This document shows, piece after piece, positions 19,541 to 28,422 of a stretch of 64,000 bases of DNA (positions within the stretch are counted from its first letter, which is position 1; every line of letters starts with the position of its first letter). A program made the position numbers and the translations under genes. Origin of the DNA: JBQTKD01 sp052386455 (GTDB lineage Bacteria; Actinomycetota; Actinomycetes; Sporichthyales; Sporichthyaceae); NCBI GenBank assembly GCA_052386455.1, contig JBQTKD010000051.1, positions 1 to 64,000 of the forward strand, read 5' to 3'. Below the pieces are notes generated by a model. That model was given only the letters and a program-made list of their open reading frames with translations. It did not search any database and had not been told where the DNA came from.

Positions 19541-19917
19541 ACGTCGGCTGGGCCGGGCTGCGGGCCGCGGCGGTTGCCGCCTCCGCTCGTGCCTACGCGC
19601 CGTACTCGCAGTTCCCGGTGGGAGCGGCAGGGCTGGCCGAGGACGGGCGCGTGTTCGTCGGCTGCAACGTGGAGAACGCCTCGTACGGGTTGGCCCTGTG
19701 CGCGGAGTGTGGCGTGGTGAGTGCGCTGACGGTCGGCGGAGGCGGGCGTCTGGTGGCGCTGGCCTGCGTCGACGGGTCCGGCGCGGCGCTGGTGCCCTGT
19801 GGGCGGTGCCGGCAGTTGCTGCTGGAGCACGGCGGTCCGGAGTGCCTGGTCGACACCCCGCGGCGCGGACCCTTGCCCCTTCGCGAGTTGCTCCCCGAGC
19901 CCTTCGAGTTGGCGTGA
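19537..19917 (+). CDS. cdd: Cytidine deaminase
   Basis: Deaminates cytidine and deoxycytidine to uridine forms in pyrimidine salvage. The 126-aa protein has the FPVGAA segment, the CNVENASYG substrate motif, the catalytic CAEC and the zinc-binding PCGRCRQ. GTG 19537 overlaps the M20 stop by four bases (GTGA), and its own stop overlaps the deoA start by one base. The tight chain indicates one operon. Confidence 0.93.
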   Translation: MNVGWAGLRAAAVAASARAYAPYSQFPVGAAGLAEDGRVFVGCNVENASYGLALCAECGVVSALTVGGGGRLVALACVDGSGAALVPCGRCRQLLLEHGGPECLVDTPRRGPLPLRELLPEPFELA

Positions 19918-21185
19918 TGGACGCGATCTCGGTCATCCGGGCCAAGCGGGACGGTCACGAACTGACGAATAGTCAGATCGACTGGACGATCGACGCGTAC
20001 GTGCGCGGGATCGTGGCCGAGGAGCAGATGGCCGCGCTCGCCATGGCGATCCTGCTGAACGGCATGACCGCCGCGGAGACGGCTCGGTGGACCGGCGCGA
20101 TGCTGGCCTCCGGTACGCGGGTGGACCTCGGCGCACTGGACCGGCCGACGGTGGACAAGCACTCGACCGGCGGCGTGGGGGACAAGATCACCCTCGTGCT
20201 CACGCCGCTCGTCGCGGCGTGCGGCGCAGCGGTGCCGCAACTGTCCGGCCGCGGGCTCGGCCACACCGGCGGAACGCTGGACAAGCTCGAGGCGATCCCC
20301 GGCTGGCAGGCCTATCTGACGCCCGATCGGATCCGTGCGCAGCTGCGCGAGGTCGGCGCCGTGGTGTGCGCCGCCGGTGCGGACCTGGCTCCGGCGGACG
20401 CGAAGCTCTACGCGCTGCGGGACGTCACCGGGACCGTGGAGTCGATCCCGCTGATCGCGTCCTCGATCATGAGCAAAAAGATCGCGGAGGGCACCGACGC
20501 GCTGGTGCTCGACGTGAAGGTCGGCAGCGGCGCGTTCATGAAGGACCGCGACTCGGCCCGCGAACTGGCCCAGGCGATGGTGGAGCTCGGCCGAGCCCAC
20601 GGGGTGCGCACCGTGGCGCTGCTGACCGCGATGTCGTATCCGCTCGGACGGGCCGCGGGCAACGCGCTGGAGGTGGCCGAGGCCGTCGAGGTACTGGCCG
20701 GCGGCGGGCCGTCGGACGTGCGGGATCTGACCGTCGCCCTGGCGTGGGAGATGCTGGAACTGGCGGGTCTGGGCGCCGATCCGGGCGAGGTGCTCGCCTC
20801 GGGTGCGGCCATGGACGTGTGGCGGGCGATGATCCGCGGCCAGGGCGGCGATCCGCTGGCGCCCCTGCCACAGGCTCGGCACGTGGAGCGGCTCGTGGCC
20901 GAGCGCGACGGCATCGTGGTCGCGCTCGACGCGCTTCCCGTCGGCCTGGCGGCTTGGAGGTTGGGGGCCGGCCGCACCCGCAGGGAGGACCCGGTGTCCG
21001 CCGGCGCGGGCGTCCTGCTGTGCGCACGCATCGGGGACCCGGTCAAGGCCGGCGACCCCCTCGCCGAACTCCACACCGACGACGAATCCCGCATCCCCGA
21101 GGCACTTTCCCTCCTGCGCAGCGCCTTCACCGTCGACATCCGCGGCACCGCCCCCGACCCGCTGGTGATCGACCGCATCGACTGA
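19917..21185 (+). CDS. deoA: Thymidine phosphorylase
   Basis: Phosphorolysis of thymidine and deoxyuridine to base and 2-deoxyribose-1-phosphate. The 422-aa protein shows the family signature SGRGLGHTGGTLDKLEAI and the phosphate loop KHSTGGVGDK. The C-terminal region contains the usual pyrimidine-nucleoside-phosphorylase domain. ATG 19917 overlaps the cdd stop (TGATG). Its product feeds the phosphomutase and DeoC encoded convergently downstream. A large hairpin at 21222-21310 separates the two operons. Confidence 0.95.
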   Translation: MDAISVIRAKRDGHELTNSQIDWTIDAYVRGIVAEEQMAALAMAILLNGMTAAETARWTGAMLASGTRVDLGALDRPTVDKHSTGGVGDKITLVLTPLVAACGAAVPQLSGRGLGHTGGTLDKLEAIPGWQAYLTPDRIRAQLREVGAVVCAAGADLAPADAKLYALRDVTGTVESIPLIASSIMSKKIAEGTDALVLDVKVGSGAFMKDRDSARELAQAMVELGRAHGVRTVALLTAMSYPLGRAAGNALEVAEAVEVLAGGGPSDVRDLTVALAWEMLELAGLGADPGEVLASGAAMDVWRAMIRGQGGDPLAPLPQARHVERLVAERDGIVVALDALPVGLAAWRLGAGRTRREDPVSAGAGVLLCARIGDPVKAGDPLAELHTDDESRIPEALSLLRSAFTVDIRGTAPDPLVIDRID

Positions 21186-21221
21186 CCCACTGGTCGCCCC
21201 GCATCGCCCACTCGCGCCGCC

Positions 21222-21310
21222 CTTGCGTCCGCCCATCCGTGTTGCGTCCGCTCATCGGAGGGGTATAGCCCACATCTGGGCGGACGCAACACGGGTTGAG
21301 CGGACGTAAG
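21222..21310. terminator. Large palindrome between convergent deoA and deoC operons
   Basis: Two arms of about 32 nt (21222-21253 and 21278-21310) are near-perfect reverse complements, each holding two GCGTCC-type units. The loop contains GGGGTATAGCCC. Its position between convergent genes fits bidirectional termination. The arms and loop belong to the intergenic family also seen at 12391, 22119, 23807, 28641 and 60751. Confidence 0.7.
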
Positions 21311-21333
21311 CGGGGTGGGCAGGGGCGGTGGGC

Positions 21334-22101
21334 TCAGGGGCGGAGGGTGCGCCGCTCGGCGACGAGGGCGTCGAGGAGGGCGGAGGCGCCGAAGCGGAAC
21401 TGGGCCGGCTTCGGGTCGGGTCCGAACGCGGCCTGCGCCAGGCGCAGGTAGACCAGGGCGTCGGGGACGGTGCGGATGCCGCCGGAGACCTTGACGCCAA
21501 CGGGGCGTCCGGTCTTCGCCGTGTACGCGCCGGCGGCTTCGAGCAGTGCGGCCGCGACCTCGGGGGTGGCGCCGGGCGGGCCCTTGCCGGTGCTGGTCTT
21601 CACGATGTCGGCGCCGGACTCCATCACCAGCCAGGCGGCGTCGGTGCACATGGCGAGGTCGGGGAGTTCGCCGGTCTCCAGGATCACCTTCAGCACCGCC
21701 CCGGGAACGGCGGCGCGGATGGCGGCAATCTCGGCGGACACGGCCTCGGGTCGTCCACCGAGCAGCGCGATGCGGTCGATGGTTACGTCGACCTCGACGG
21801 CGCCCGCCGCGACGACCGCGACGGATTCCTCAACCTTCTGCTCGATGGCGGCGAGCCCCGACGGGAAGGCGCCGGCGACCGCCGCTACGAGGACTCCCGT
21901 TCCCTGCAGTGCGGCGACGGCGGGCTCGACGAGGTGCCCGAGCACGCACACGGCCGCCACTGCCAGAGCCGTCGAGTCGTAGGGGTCCGGCCGCAGCGCC
22001 CGCGCACACAGGGCCCTCGTCGACTCCGGCGTATCGGCGGCGTCCAACGACGTGAGGTCGACAAGGCGAACGATGCGCTCCAGGTCGGCCAGGTGGCTCA
22101 T
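21334..22101 (-). CDS. deoC: Deoxyribose-phosphate aldolase
   Basis: Splits 2-deoxyribose-5-phosphate into acetaldehyde and glyceraldehyde-3-phosphate, the last step of deoxynucleoside catabolism. The 255-aa protein has the class I aldolase core: KVILETGEL, GADIVKTSTGK and the Schiff-base Lys in GVKVSGGIR. It is the last gene of a minus-strand run with the gamma-glutamylcyclotransferase-like gene, punA and the phosphomutase. Confidence 0.92.
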   Translation of the reverse strand: MSHLADLERIVRLVDLTSLDAADTPESTRALCARALRPDPYDSTALAVAAVCVLGHLVEPAVAALQGTGVLVAAVAGAFPSGLAAIEQKVEESVAVVAAGAVEVDVTIDRIALLGGRPEAVSAEIAAIRAAVPGAVLKVILETGELPDLAMCTDAAWLVMESGADIVKTSTGKGPPGATPEVAAALLEAAGAYTAKTGRPVGVKVSGGIRTVPDALVYLRLAQAAFGPDPKPAQFRFGASALLDALVAERRTLRP

Positions 22102-22118
22102 CCGGCTCCCAATCCGTC

Positions 22119-22168
22119 GTTGCGTCCGAACACGTGGGCGCGATAGCGCCCACTCCTTCGGACGTTAG
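22119..22168. repeat. Intergenic hairpin of the GCGTCCGA family, inside the salvage operon
   Basis: Arms GTTGCGTCCGAA (22119-22130) and TTCGGACGTTAG (22157-22168) enclose a second perfect stem GGGCGC/GCGCCC around GATA (22136-22151). The distal arm overlaps the stop codon of the phosphomutase gene. Being between cotranscribed genes, it may reduce expression of deoC or stabilise the upstream message. Confidence 0.65.
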
Positions 22169-23790
22169 CGGGTGAGGTGGCCGACGAGTTCGTCGGCGGC
22201 GGTGGCCAGGCGTGATTCGAGAGAGGCGCGGGTGGCGGCCAGGTCGGCGAAGGGTGGAGCGACGGACGCGTGCAGGTAGAGCTTGAGCTTGGGCTCGGTG
22301 CCGCTGGGGCGCAGGATCGCGCGAATCCGATCGGTCGTCAGCACCACGCCGGCAATGGGTGGGTACCCCGGTGCCTTGATGGCCGACGCGTGGACCGGGA
22401 GGCCACCAATGAAGCGGGGAGGTGCCGAGCGGAGGGCGTCGAGGATGCCGACGTCGTGCAGTGCCACCGAGCGGGCGGTGGTGAGGTGCAGGCCGTCGCG
22501 GCGGGCGATGGAGTCGAGGCGGTCGGTGAGCCGGATGCCGTGGACGCGGGACAGGGCGGCCATCTCGGCGAGTAGAAGCGCGGCGGTGATGCCGTCCTTG
22601 TCGCGGACGGCCGCAGGATCGACGCAGTAGCCGAGGGCCTCCTCGTACGCGAAGGCGACCCCCGGCACGCGCGCGAGCCACTTGAAGCCCGTGGGGGTGC
22701 GGACACACTCGCGGCCGTGGGCTCGGGCCAGCTCGGTCAGGCCGGGTCCGGACACGACCGTCGTGGCGAGGACGGCGTCCGTCGGCATCCGGCGCTGCAG
22801 GAACTGGTGCTCGGCCAACAGCAGGCCCACCTCGTCCCCGGTCAGCCGGCGCCACCCGTCGAGGGCCGCGACGGCCACGGCGCACCGATCGCCGTCCGGG
22901 TCGTGGGCGAGCACCAGGTCCGCCCGCGTCTGTTCGGCCTGGGCCAGCGCCAGGTCCAGCGTCCCGGGTTCCTCGGGGTTGGGAAAGGCGACCGTCGGAA
23001 ACGCGGGATCCGGTTGGGCCTGCTCCTCGACCTCGAGCAGGTCGTCGAAGCCCGCCTGCCGCCAGGCCCGGCGAAACGTCTCGGCGGCGACGCCGTGCAG
23101 CGCGGTGTGCACCACGCGCAGCTCGCGGGGGCCGGCTGGGTCCAGGAGGCCGACGGCCCGATCCACGTAGGCGTCCACGACTTCGGGGCTCACCGCGAAA
23201 TCCGCCCGCGCGCGGGGGAGCGTCCGTGCGGACGGGGCGGCGTCGATCGCCGCGGCGATCTCGGCGTCGTCGGGCGCCGCCAACTGCGCGCCGTCGCCGA
23301 GGTACACCTTGATGCCGTTGTCCGCCGCCGGATTGTGCGACGCGGTGACCATGACACCCGCGTGGGCGCCGAGCGGGCGGACCGCGAACGCCAGCACAGG
23401 CGTCGGCAGATGCGGCGGGAGGCGCAAAACCCGGACCCCCGCGCCCGCCAGCACGATCGCGGCGTCGTCGGCGAAGGCCATCGAGAGATGGCGGGCGTCG
23501 TGGCCGATCACTACCGTCGGATTGTCATGACGTTGCGTCAGGTAGCTTGCCAGTCCGGCCGAAGCGCGCATCACCACGGCCCGGTTCATCCGGTTCGGAC
23601 CGGCCGCCATGACGCCGCGCAGCCCCGCAGTACCGAACTCCAGCGACCCCGTGAAGCGATCCGTGAGCTCCGCCGTCGCCACCTCGTCGTCGGCCAAGGA
23701 GCGCTCGAGCAACGCCGCCAACTCCGCGCGATCGTCCGGGTCGATGTCGCCGTCGATCCATGCCCGTACCCGGTCGCCGAGGTCGCTCAC
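22165..23790 (-). CDS. Phosphoglucomutase/phosphomannomutase family phospho-sugar mutase
   Basis: The 541-aa alpha-D-phosphohexomutase has the active-site serine loop GVMVTASHNP, the metal-binding DPDGDRC, a sugar-binding EEALGYC segment and the C-terminal phosphate-binding RPSGTEPKLKLY. In this operon it most likely converts (deoxy)ribose-1-phosphate to the 5-phosphate, as the PMM/PGM-like genes next to actinobacterial deoC are thought to do. Hexose phosphate activity is also possible. GTG 23790 follows GGTGGGGCG. Confidence 0.88.
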   Translation of the reverse strand: MSDLGDRVRAWIDGDIDPDDRAELAALLERSLADDEVATAELTDRFTGSLEFGTAGLRGVMAAGPNRMNRAVVMRASAGLASYLTQRHDNPTVVIGHDARHLSMAFADDAAIVLAGAGVRVLRLPPHLPTPVLAFAVRPLGAHAGVMVTASHNPAADNGIKVYLGDGAQLAAPDDAEIAAAIDAAPSARTLPRARADFAVSPEVVDAYVDRAVGLLDPAGPRELRVVHTALHGVAAETFRRAWRQAGFDDLLEVEEQAQPDPAFPTVAFPNPEEPGTLDLALAQAEQTRADLVLAHDPDGDRCAVAVAALDGWRRLTGDEVGLLLAEHQFLQRRMPTDAVLATTVVSGPGLTELARAHGRECVRTPTGFKWLARVPGVAFAYEEALGYCVDPAAVRDKDGITAALLLAEMAALSRVHGIRLTDRLDSIARRDGLHLTTARSVALHDVGILDALRSAPPRFIGGLPVHASAIKAPGYPPIAGVVLTTDRIRAILRPSGTEPKLKLYLHASVAPPFADLAATRASLESRLATAADELVGHLTR

Positions 23791-23806
23791 CGCCCCACCG
23801 CCTCGA

Positions 23807-23852
23807 GGCGCCCGAACAAGGGTGACGCCGGTATCACGGTCGTTCGGACGCC
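23807..23852. repeat. Intergenic hairpin between punA and the phosphomutase gene
   Basis: Arms at 23807-23825 and 23834-23852 pair over 19 nt with three mismatches and an 8-nt loop. The distal arm contains TCGGACGC, the core of the intergenic family. It lies between two genes read in the same direction, so full termination is unlikely. Confidence 0.6.
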
Positions 23853-23857
23853 CGGGG

Positions 23858-24613
23858 TCATGTGGGCCACGCGGCGAGCACGTCGGCGAGGAGAGGGCCG
23901 AGGGAGCCGGTGGCCGCGGCTCCGGCGGCGAGCACGTCGGAGTGGGCGATGGGGCCGGTGCCGACACCGGCGGCGAGGTTGGTCACCAGGGAGATCCCAA
24001 GGACCTCGAGTCCCGCGGCCCGCGCGGCGATGGTCTCCAGGGCGGTCGACATCCCCACCAGGTCCGCTCCGAGGCGGCCGGCCATCGCGACCTCGGCCGG
24101 GGTCTCGTACTGCGGCCCGGCGAACTGGGCGTAGACGCCTTCGGGCAGGTCTGGAGCGAGGGCACGGAGCCGCGGGGAGTAGGCGTCGGTCAGGTCCACG
24201 AACTCCGGACCGCGCAGCGGCGTATCGCCCGTCAGATTGAGGTGGTCGCGAATCAGGACCACGGTGCCAGCCGGCCATTCGGGGCGCAGGCTGCCCGCGG
24301 CGTTGGTCAGCACCACGCCGCGCGCGCCGGCCTCGGCCAGCAGACGCATCGGCAACCCGGCGGCCGCCGCGTCCCGGTGCTCGTAGTAGTGGGTCCGCCC
24401 GGCCAGGATCGCCACCCGATGCGGGCCGGCCGACGTGAGGTAGACCAGGCCACGGTGGCCGGCGGCCGACGGCCCGGCGAGGCCGAGGGCGGCCATGGGG
24501 ATCGGGTCGGCCAGGGGCTCGAACGCCGCCAGGGCGTCGGACCAGCCCGACCCGAGCACGACGCCGAGGTCGACCGCGCCCAGGCGCTCGGCTAGTGGTC
24601 GGAGTTCCGACAG
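23858..24613 (-). CDS. punA: Purine-nucleoside phosphorylase
   Basis: Phosphorolysis of (deoxy)inosine and guanosine in purine salvage. The trimeric-type PNP motifs are clear: VLGSGW, GRTHYYE, LTNAAGSL, the FAGPQYETPAE active-site segment and GMSTALETIAAR. The start is the problem. The homologous region begins SELRPLAERLGAVDLGVVLG, but no ATG, GTG or TTG lies in frame at or just before it. The nearest candidate is CTG 24613 with GCGGGAT 7 nt upstream, giving 251 aa. The gene overlaps the end of the upstream gamma-glutamylcyclotransferase-like gene by 22 nt. The alternative GTG 17 codons further in would delete the first strand. Confidence 0.88.
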   Translation of the reverse strand: MSELRPLAERLGAVDLGVVLGSGWSDALAAFEPLADPIPMAALGLAGPSAAGHRGLVYLTSAGPHRVAILAGRTHYYEHRDAAAAGLPMRLLAEAGARGVVLTNAAGSLRPEWPAGTVVLIRDHLNLTGDTPLRGPEFVDLTDAYSPRLRALAPDLPEGVYAQFAGPQYETPAEVAMAGRLGADLVGMSTALETIAARAAGLEVLGISLVTNLAAGVGTGPIAHSDVLAAGAAATGSLGPLLADVLAAWPT

Positions 24614-25044
24614 GGCCGATCCCGCAGGTCGCGGACGTAGTCGTCGGGGGCACCGGCCTTCTCCGCCGCGTCGGCGATCTGGAACAGCACCCGCGCCGAC
24701 GGCAGGCCGCCCTCGTACCCGTCCACCACGTAGAGCCAGGCCGGAACGTCGCCTTCGAGTGTCGCGACCCGGACCTTCACCTTGCGGTAGATCCCGATCG
24801 CCGAGCCCTCCCAGCCGTCCAGCGCGCTCTCGTCGGGCGGGGAGACGTCGTAGAGCGCCACGAACACCTGGTGGCCGTGGTCCTCGACGACGGTGGTGAG
24901 CGGGCCCTCCCAGCCGTGCTCCTCGCCGCCGAACGTGAGCCGCCATCCGGAAAGCCACCCGGTGCCGCGCTGCGGAGAGTGCGGCGCCAACAGCCCCATC
25001 AGCGCAGGGTCGAGATTTGCGCCGTAGGCGGCGTAGAAGGTCAT
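24592..25044 (-). CDS. Gamma-glutamylcyclotransferase-like protein
   Basis: The 150-aa protein of the GGCT/AIG2-like fold starts MTFYAAYGANLDPALM, the YGxNL substrate-loop signature. The usual acidic residue is present near PDESALDGWEG. Family members form 5-oxoproline from gamma-glutamyl amines, and the actual substrate here is unknown. ATG 25044 is the first gene of the minus-strand salvage operon and is divergent from lpdA across 57 nt. The same neighbours occur in Streptomyces. Confidence 0.82.
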   Translation of the reverse strand: MTFYAAYGANLDPALMGLLAPHSPQRGTGWLSGWRLTFGGEEHGWEGPLTTVVEDHGHQVFVALYDVSPPDESALDGWEGSAIGIYRKVKVRVATLEGDVPAWLYVVDGYEGGLPSARVLFQIADAAEKAGAPDDYVRDLRDRPCRNSDH

Positions 25045-25101
25045 GGTGCGAAAAGAGTAGGGCGCACCGCCCGTAACTTCCGTGCATTGACGTTGGGAAC
25101 A

Positions 25102-26499
25102 ATGAGAGCCGTGACACGAATCGTTGTGCTGGGTGGGGGACCGGGCGGGTACGAGGCGGCGCTGGTCGGTGCCCGATTGGGCGCCGAAGTGACCGTCGTC
25201 GACCGCGATGGCCTGGGCGGATCCGCGGTCCTGACCGACTGCGTCCCGTCCAAGACGCTGATCGCGACGGCGGAGAGCGCGCACGCCGCCGCCGAGTCCG
25301 CGCGGCTCGGGGTGCAGCTGGCCGGCGCCACGGCCGACCCGAGTTCGGCCGTTGGGGTGAACCTGAGCCGGGCGAACGCCCGGGTGCTCGCCCTGGCCAA
25401 GGCGCAGTCCGGAGACATCGCGACCCGGCTCGCCGGCGCGGGAGTTCGGGTGCTGCCGGGCCGAGGTCTGCTGCGCGGCCCCTCGACGGTCGTCGTCGAC
25501 TGGTCGGGCGAGGAACTCGCCGCCGACGCGGTCCTGATCGCCACCGGTGCGCACCCCCGGGTGCTGCCTTCAGCCCCGCCGGACGGCGAGCGGATCCTGA
25601 CGTGGACTCAGGTCTACGACCTGCAGGAGCTGCCCGAGCACCTGATAGTCGTCGGCTCCGGGGTCACCGGCGCCGAGTTCGCCGACGCCTACCAGCGGCT
25701 CGGCGCCCAGGTCACGCTGATCTCCTCGCGGGACAGGGTGCTGCCCGGCGAGGACGCCGACGCCGCCGCGGTCTTGGAGAAGGCCTTCACCCGCCGCGGG
25801 ATGACGGTCCTGAGTCGCTCGCGCGCGGCCGGGGTCGAGCGCATCGGAGACGGCGTCCGCGTGACCTTGACCGACGGACGGGTCGTGGAGGGCAGCCACG
25901 CTCTGATGGCCGTCGGGTCGATCCCGAACACCGCCGGGATCGGGCTGGAGGAAGCCGGCGTCCGGCTGGGCCCGGGCGGCTTCGTCGAGGTCGACCGCGT
26001 TTCTCGGACCTCCGCCCGCGGGGTCTACGCCGCCGGCGACTGCACCGGCGTGCTGATGCTCGCCTCGGTGGCCGCCCACCAGGGCCGCATCGCGATGCAG
26101 CACCTGCTCGGCGACGCCGTACGGCCCTTGGAGCTGCACTCCGTTGCGGCGAACGTCTTCACCGAGCCGGAGATCGCGACCGTCGGCTGGTCGCAGGAGG
26201 CCGTGCAGCGGGAGGACCGCCAGGCGCGCGTCGTGACGCTGCCGCTGGCCACCAACGCGCGCGCCAAGATGCTCGGCATCCACGACGGGTTCGTGAAGCT
26301 GTTCTGCCGGCCCGGCACCGGCATCGTGGTCGGCGGCGTGGTGGTCGCTCCCCGGGCCAGCGAGCTGATCTTCCCCATCTCGCTGGCCGTCGACGCGGGG
26401 CTGACGGTCGATCAGATCGCCCACGCCTTCACCGTGTACCCCTCGCTGACGGGCTCCGTCGCCGAGGCGGCCCGGCAACTGCACCTGCCGCCGGACTAG
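25102..26499 (+). CDS. lpdA: NAD(P)H-quinone dehydrogenase, LpdA type
   Basis: Flavoprotein of the pyridine nucleotide-disulfide oxidoreductase fold (465 aa): FAD loop GGGPGGYEAALVGARLG, NAD(P) loop VVGSGVTGAEFADAY and AAGDCTG. The redox-active disulfide is missing, since only one cysteine is left in LTDCVPSK. The C-terminal HPT motif is replaced by VYPSLTGSV. Both features match the mycobacterial LpdA (Rv3303c) group, which reduces quinones rather than disulfides. ATG 25102. The stop overlaps by four bases the stop of the convergent lipoprotein gene. Confidence 0.9.
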   Translation: MRAVTRIVVLGGGPGGYEAALVGARLGAEVTVVDRDGLGGSAVLTDCVPSKTLIATAESAHAAAESARLGVQLAGATADPSSAVGVNLSRANARVLALAKAQSGDIATRLAGAGVRVLPGRGLLRGPSTVVVDWSGEELAADAVLIATGAHPRVLPSAPPDGERILTWTQVYDLQELPEHLIVVGSGVTGAEFADAYQRLGAQVTLISSRDRVLPGEDADAAAVLEKAFTRRGMTVLSRSRAAGVERIGDGVRVTLTDGRVVEGSHALMAVGSIPNTAGIGLEEAGVRLGPGGFVEVDRVSRTSARGVYAAGDCTGVLMLASVAAHQGRIAMQHLLGDAVRPLELHSVAANVFTEPEIATVGWSQEAVQREDRQARVVTLPLATNARAKMLGIHDGFVKLFCRPGTGIVVGGVVVAPRASELIFPISLAVDAGLTVDQIAHAFTVYPSLTGSVAEAARQLHLPPD

Positions 26500-27131
26500 G
26501 CGGGTTGGACCTGTTGGACCCCGAGGTCCTTGCGAACGACCTCGTCCCATTCGCCGAGGGTCCGGTACTTGTCGCCTTCGCACGGGTCCTTGCACACGAG
26601 GTAGACCCTGCCGGACCGTTGGCGCCGCTCGTCGCCGTCAACTCGGTAGACGACTTCGACGTCGAAAACCCCGCCTACGCTGCCGGAGGTCAAGCGGAAT
26701 CCCGCGCCCACCCACAGTCGGCCGAAGGCAGTTCGGCCACGGGGCCGAAAGGCGGTTTCCGCAGCTGGAACGACGGTCCCGATCGCCTGGTGGTATTTCT
26801 CGATACCTTCACCGGGAAATCCGGCGGCGGCTGCCACCACGGAATCGGGGTCGCGGGGCCAGACCGTGATTGCTCCGAGATAGACGAGATTCGAGGTCCC
26901 GACCGCGCGTACTCCCACAATCTCCACCTGTTTGCCGGGCTCAGTGATGTCCACGGTGGCGATCGTGAACTCCTTTGTATTCGCGGGCAGCGGATCCAGG
27001 CTGAACCTAGCCTTGACTTCACCGGCGGTCAGTCCGCTGGCGCCGTCGCCTCCGCAAGCGCTCGTGAGGCAGAAAACCAGGAGAGCCGTCGCGGAGGATC
27101 GTGAGACGCGGCCAACGTTGAACCATCTCAC
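26496..27131 (-). CDS. Putative lipoprotein of unknown function
   Basis: The 211-aa product has an N-terminal hydrophobic stretch ending in the lipobox LTSAC, so it is probably lipid-anchored outside the membrane. The mature part (GLTAGEVKARFSLDPL onward) has two cysteines near the C-terminus (LVCKDPCEGD) and no family I recognise. GTG 27131 overlaps the stop of the upstream secreted-protein gene (GTGA), so the pair is an operon. They may work together at the cell surface. Confidence 0.75.
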   Translation of the reverse strand: MRWFNVGRVSRSSATALLVFCLTSACGGDGASGLTAGEVKARFSLDPLPANTKEFTIATVDITEPGKQVEIVGVRAVGTSNLVYLGAITVWPRDPDSVVAAAAGFPGEGIEKYHQAIGTVVPAAETAFRPRGRTAFGRLWVGAGFRLTSGSVGGVFDVEVVYRVDGDERRQRSGRVYLVCKDPCEGDKYRTLGEWDEVVRKDLGVQQVQPA

Positions 27132-27778
27132 TTCGCGAACCCCTGCACGCGTTGCCCTGGGGCCAGGGGGAATGACGTATGACCGCACCAGAATCGCTTG
27201 TTCTTGCGGTCGAGGGTCAGGTCCAACAAGTTCTTGGCCTCGTCCACGACCTTCGAAACGGGTTCTGCGAGGCCGGTGAGCTCCCGGATCCACGTGCCCT
27301 CGGCCGTCGGGGTGACCTGCGAGAGGTAGGTGTAGTGCCGGTCGCCGTGAAAGACGTCCAAGGAGATGTCGAGGCCGTCGGCGCTCGTGAGCGAACGCAG
27401 AAGGTCGGTGACCGGGGCACGCAACTCGTACGTCCCGGCGCCGTCCGCCACGGTTCGCGCCATGGGAACCAGTTCCAGGTCCCCGCCTACGGGCAGGTCG
27501 CGGACGGCCTGGTTGCTGGGCCAGGCCCACAGCAGGACCTGAGCTCCCGGCATCGCGGCGCCGGTGATCTGTTCGACCGCGCCCTGCAACACGAGCGGGG
27601 CGTCGGTCCCGGCGCTATCGGCCATCGACGCGAACTCGGGAAAGGTGCTGAGGGCGTTGAAGCCGTCCGTGGCCGATGCTTCGTCGGTGTCCGCGGCGAG
27701 GGCGGGAATTGGGAACACGCTGCTCGCCAACGCTGCCCCGGCAACGAGTCCGCAGGCGATGGTCTTGAAGGAACGCAC
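27128..27778 (-). CDS. Secreted protein of unknown function
   Basis: The 216-aa product has a clear signal peptide (MRSFKTIACGLVAGAALASS, cleavage near ALA-ADTDE). A segment VLQGAVEQITGAAMPGAQVL followed by VADGAGTYELRAP resembles carboxypeptidase-regulatory-like or Cna-B-like beta-sandwich folds used in surface proteins; this is a weak similarity. GTG 27778 has GGAGG 5 nt upstream. It is coupled to the downstream lipoprotein gene by a GTGA overlap. Confidence 0.72.
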   Translation of the reverse strand: MRSFKTIACGLVAGAALASSVFPIPALAADTDEASATDGFNALSTFPEFASMADSAGTDAPLVLQGAVEQITGAAMPGAQVLLWAWPSNQAVRDLPVGGDLELVPMARTVADGAGTYELRAPVTDLLRSLTSADGLDISLDVFHGDRHYTYLSQVTPTAEGTWIRELTGLAEPVSKVVDEAKNLLDLTLDRKNKRFWCGHTSFPLAPGQRVQGFAK

Positions 27779-27911
27779 GTTGGCCTCCGCATCCAGATGC
27801 TGATCTAAGCGGCTGAATCATCTGCGGAGAGAGCCTTCAAAAGCAAGAAATCGACCGGCTACACGCCCACGGTCGCGGGCGTTGTGTCGGAGGAAGTTCC
27901 CCAGGCTCAGC

Positions 27912-28187
27912 TCAGCGGTTGGCACAGCGGTGCATGATCACGCGGTCCTTCATCTGGCCGCCGGCCGCTTCGCAGATCGTGGCCGAGCCCGCGCCGGGTC
28001 CGACGCTGTACCCGGACATGCTGCAGATTGCGAGGAAGCCCAGCACGGCTACCACCGCGGCCGTCCAGCGGAAGATCTTCCGCTGGAGCCGCTCCTGGCG
28101 TTCCAGTTCGACCTGAAAGGCGTCCTGCTGCCGCTGGAACTCGGACTGCTTGTCTTCGTACTCGTCGCTGGGCTCGAACGAGCTCAT
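27912..28187 (-). CDS. Small coiled-coil membrane protein
   Basis: The 91-aa protein has a charged, Gln/Glu-rich coiled-coil N-terminus (residues 10-37), one membrane segment at about 40-60 (FRWTAAVVAVLGFLAICSMS) and a short external tail with two cysteines (ICEAAGG and HRCANR). ATG 28187 is preceded by GGAG. Family unknown. The coding pattern and ribosome-binding site make it a real gene. Confidence 0.65.
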   Translation of the reverse strand: MSSFEPSDEYEDKQSEFQRQQDAFQVELERQERLQRKIFRWTAAVVAVLGFLAICSMSGYSVGPGAGSATICEAAGGQMKDRVIMHRCANR

Positions 28188-28422
28188 GGGAACTCCGGTC
28201 GGGTGGGGATGCCGAGCTGGTAGACCGTATCCCCCGATTCGGACTTTTCGGATTGCGGACACTCGGGCGGGTTGTCCGCCGACGGGTAGATCGATCGTCC
28301 GCCGTTCGGCCAGACTCCGGCGCCGAACGTGCCAACGGCCTTCAGGCGCGCAACGCCGGCGCCGATCCTCGCGTCCCATGCTCACGGGGGGTTGGGCCCG
28401 GCGGCGAGGGGAGTGGTACGCG

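Noticed and set aside
23858..25117. A 419-aa fused purine nucleoside phosphorylase with a long N-terminal domain
   Set aside because: The N-terminal half is the out-of-frame shadow of the gamma-glutamylcyclotransferase-like gene and has no protein-like character.
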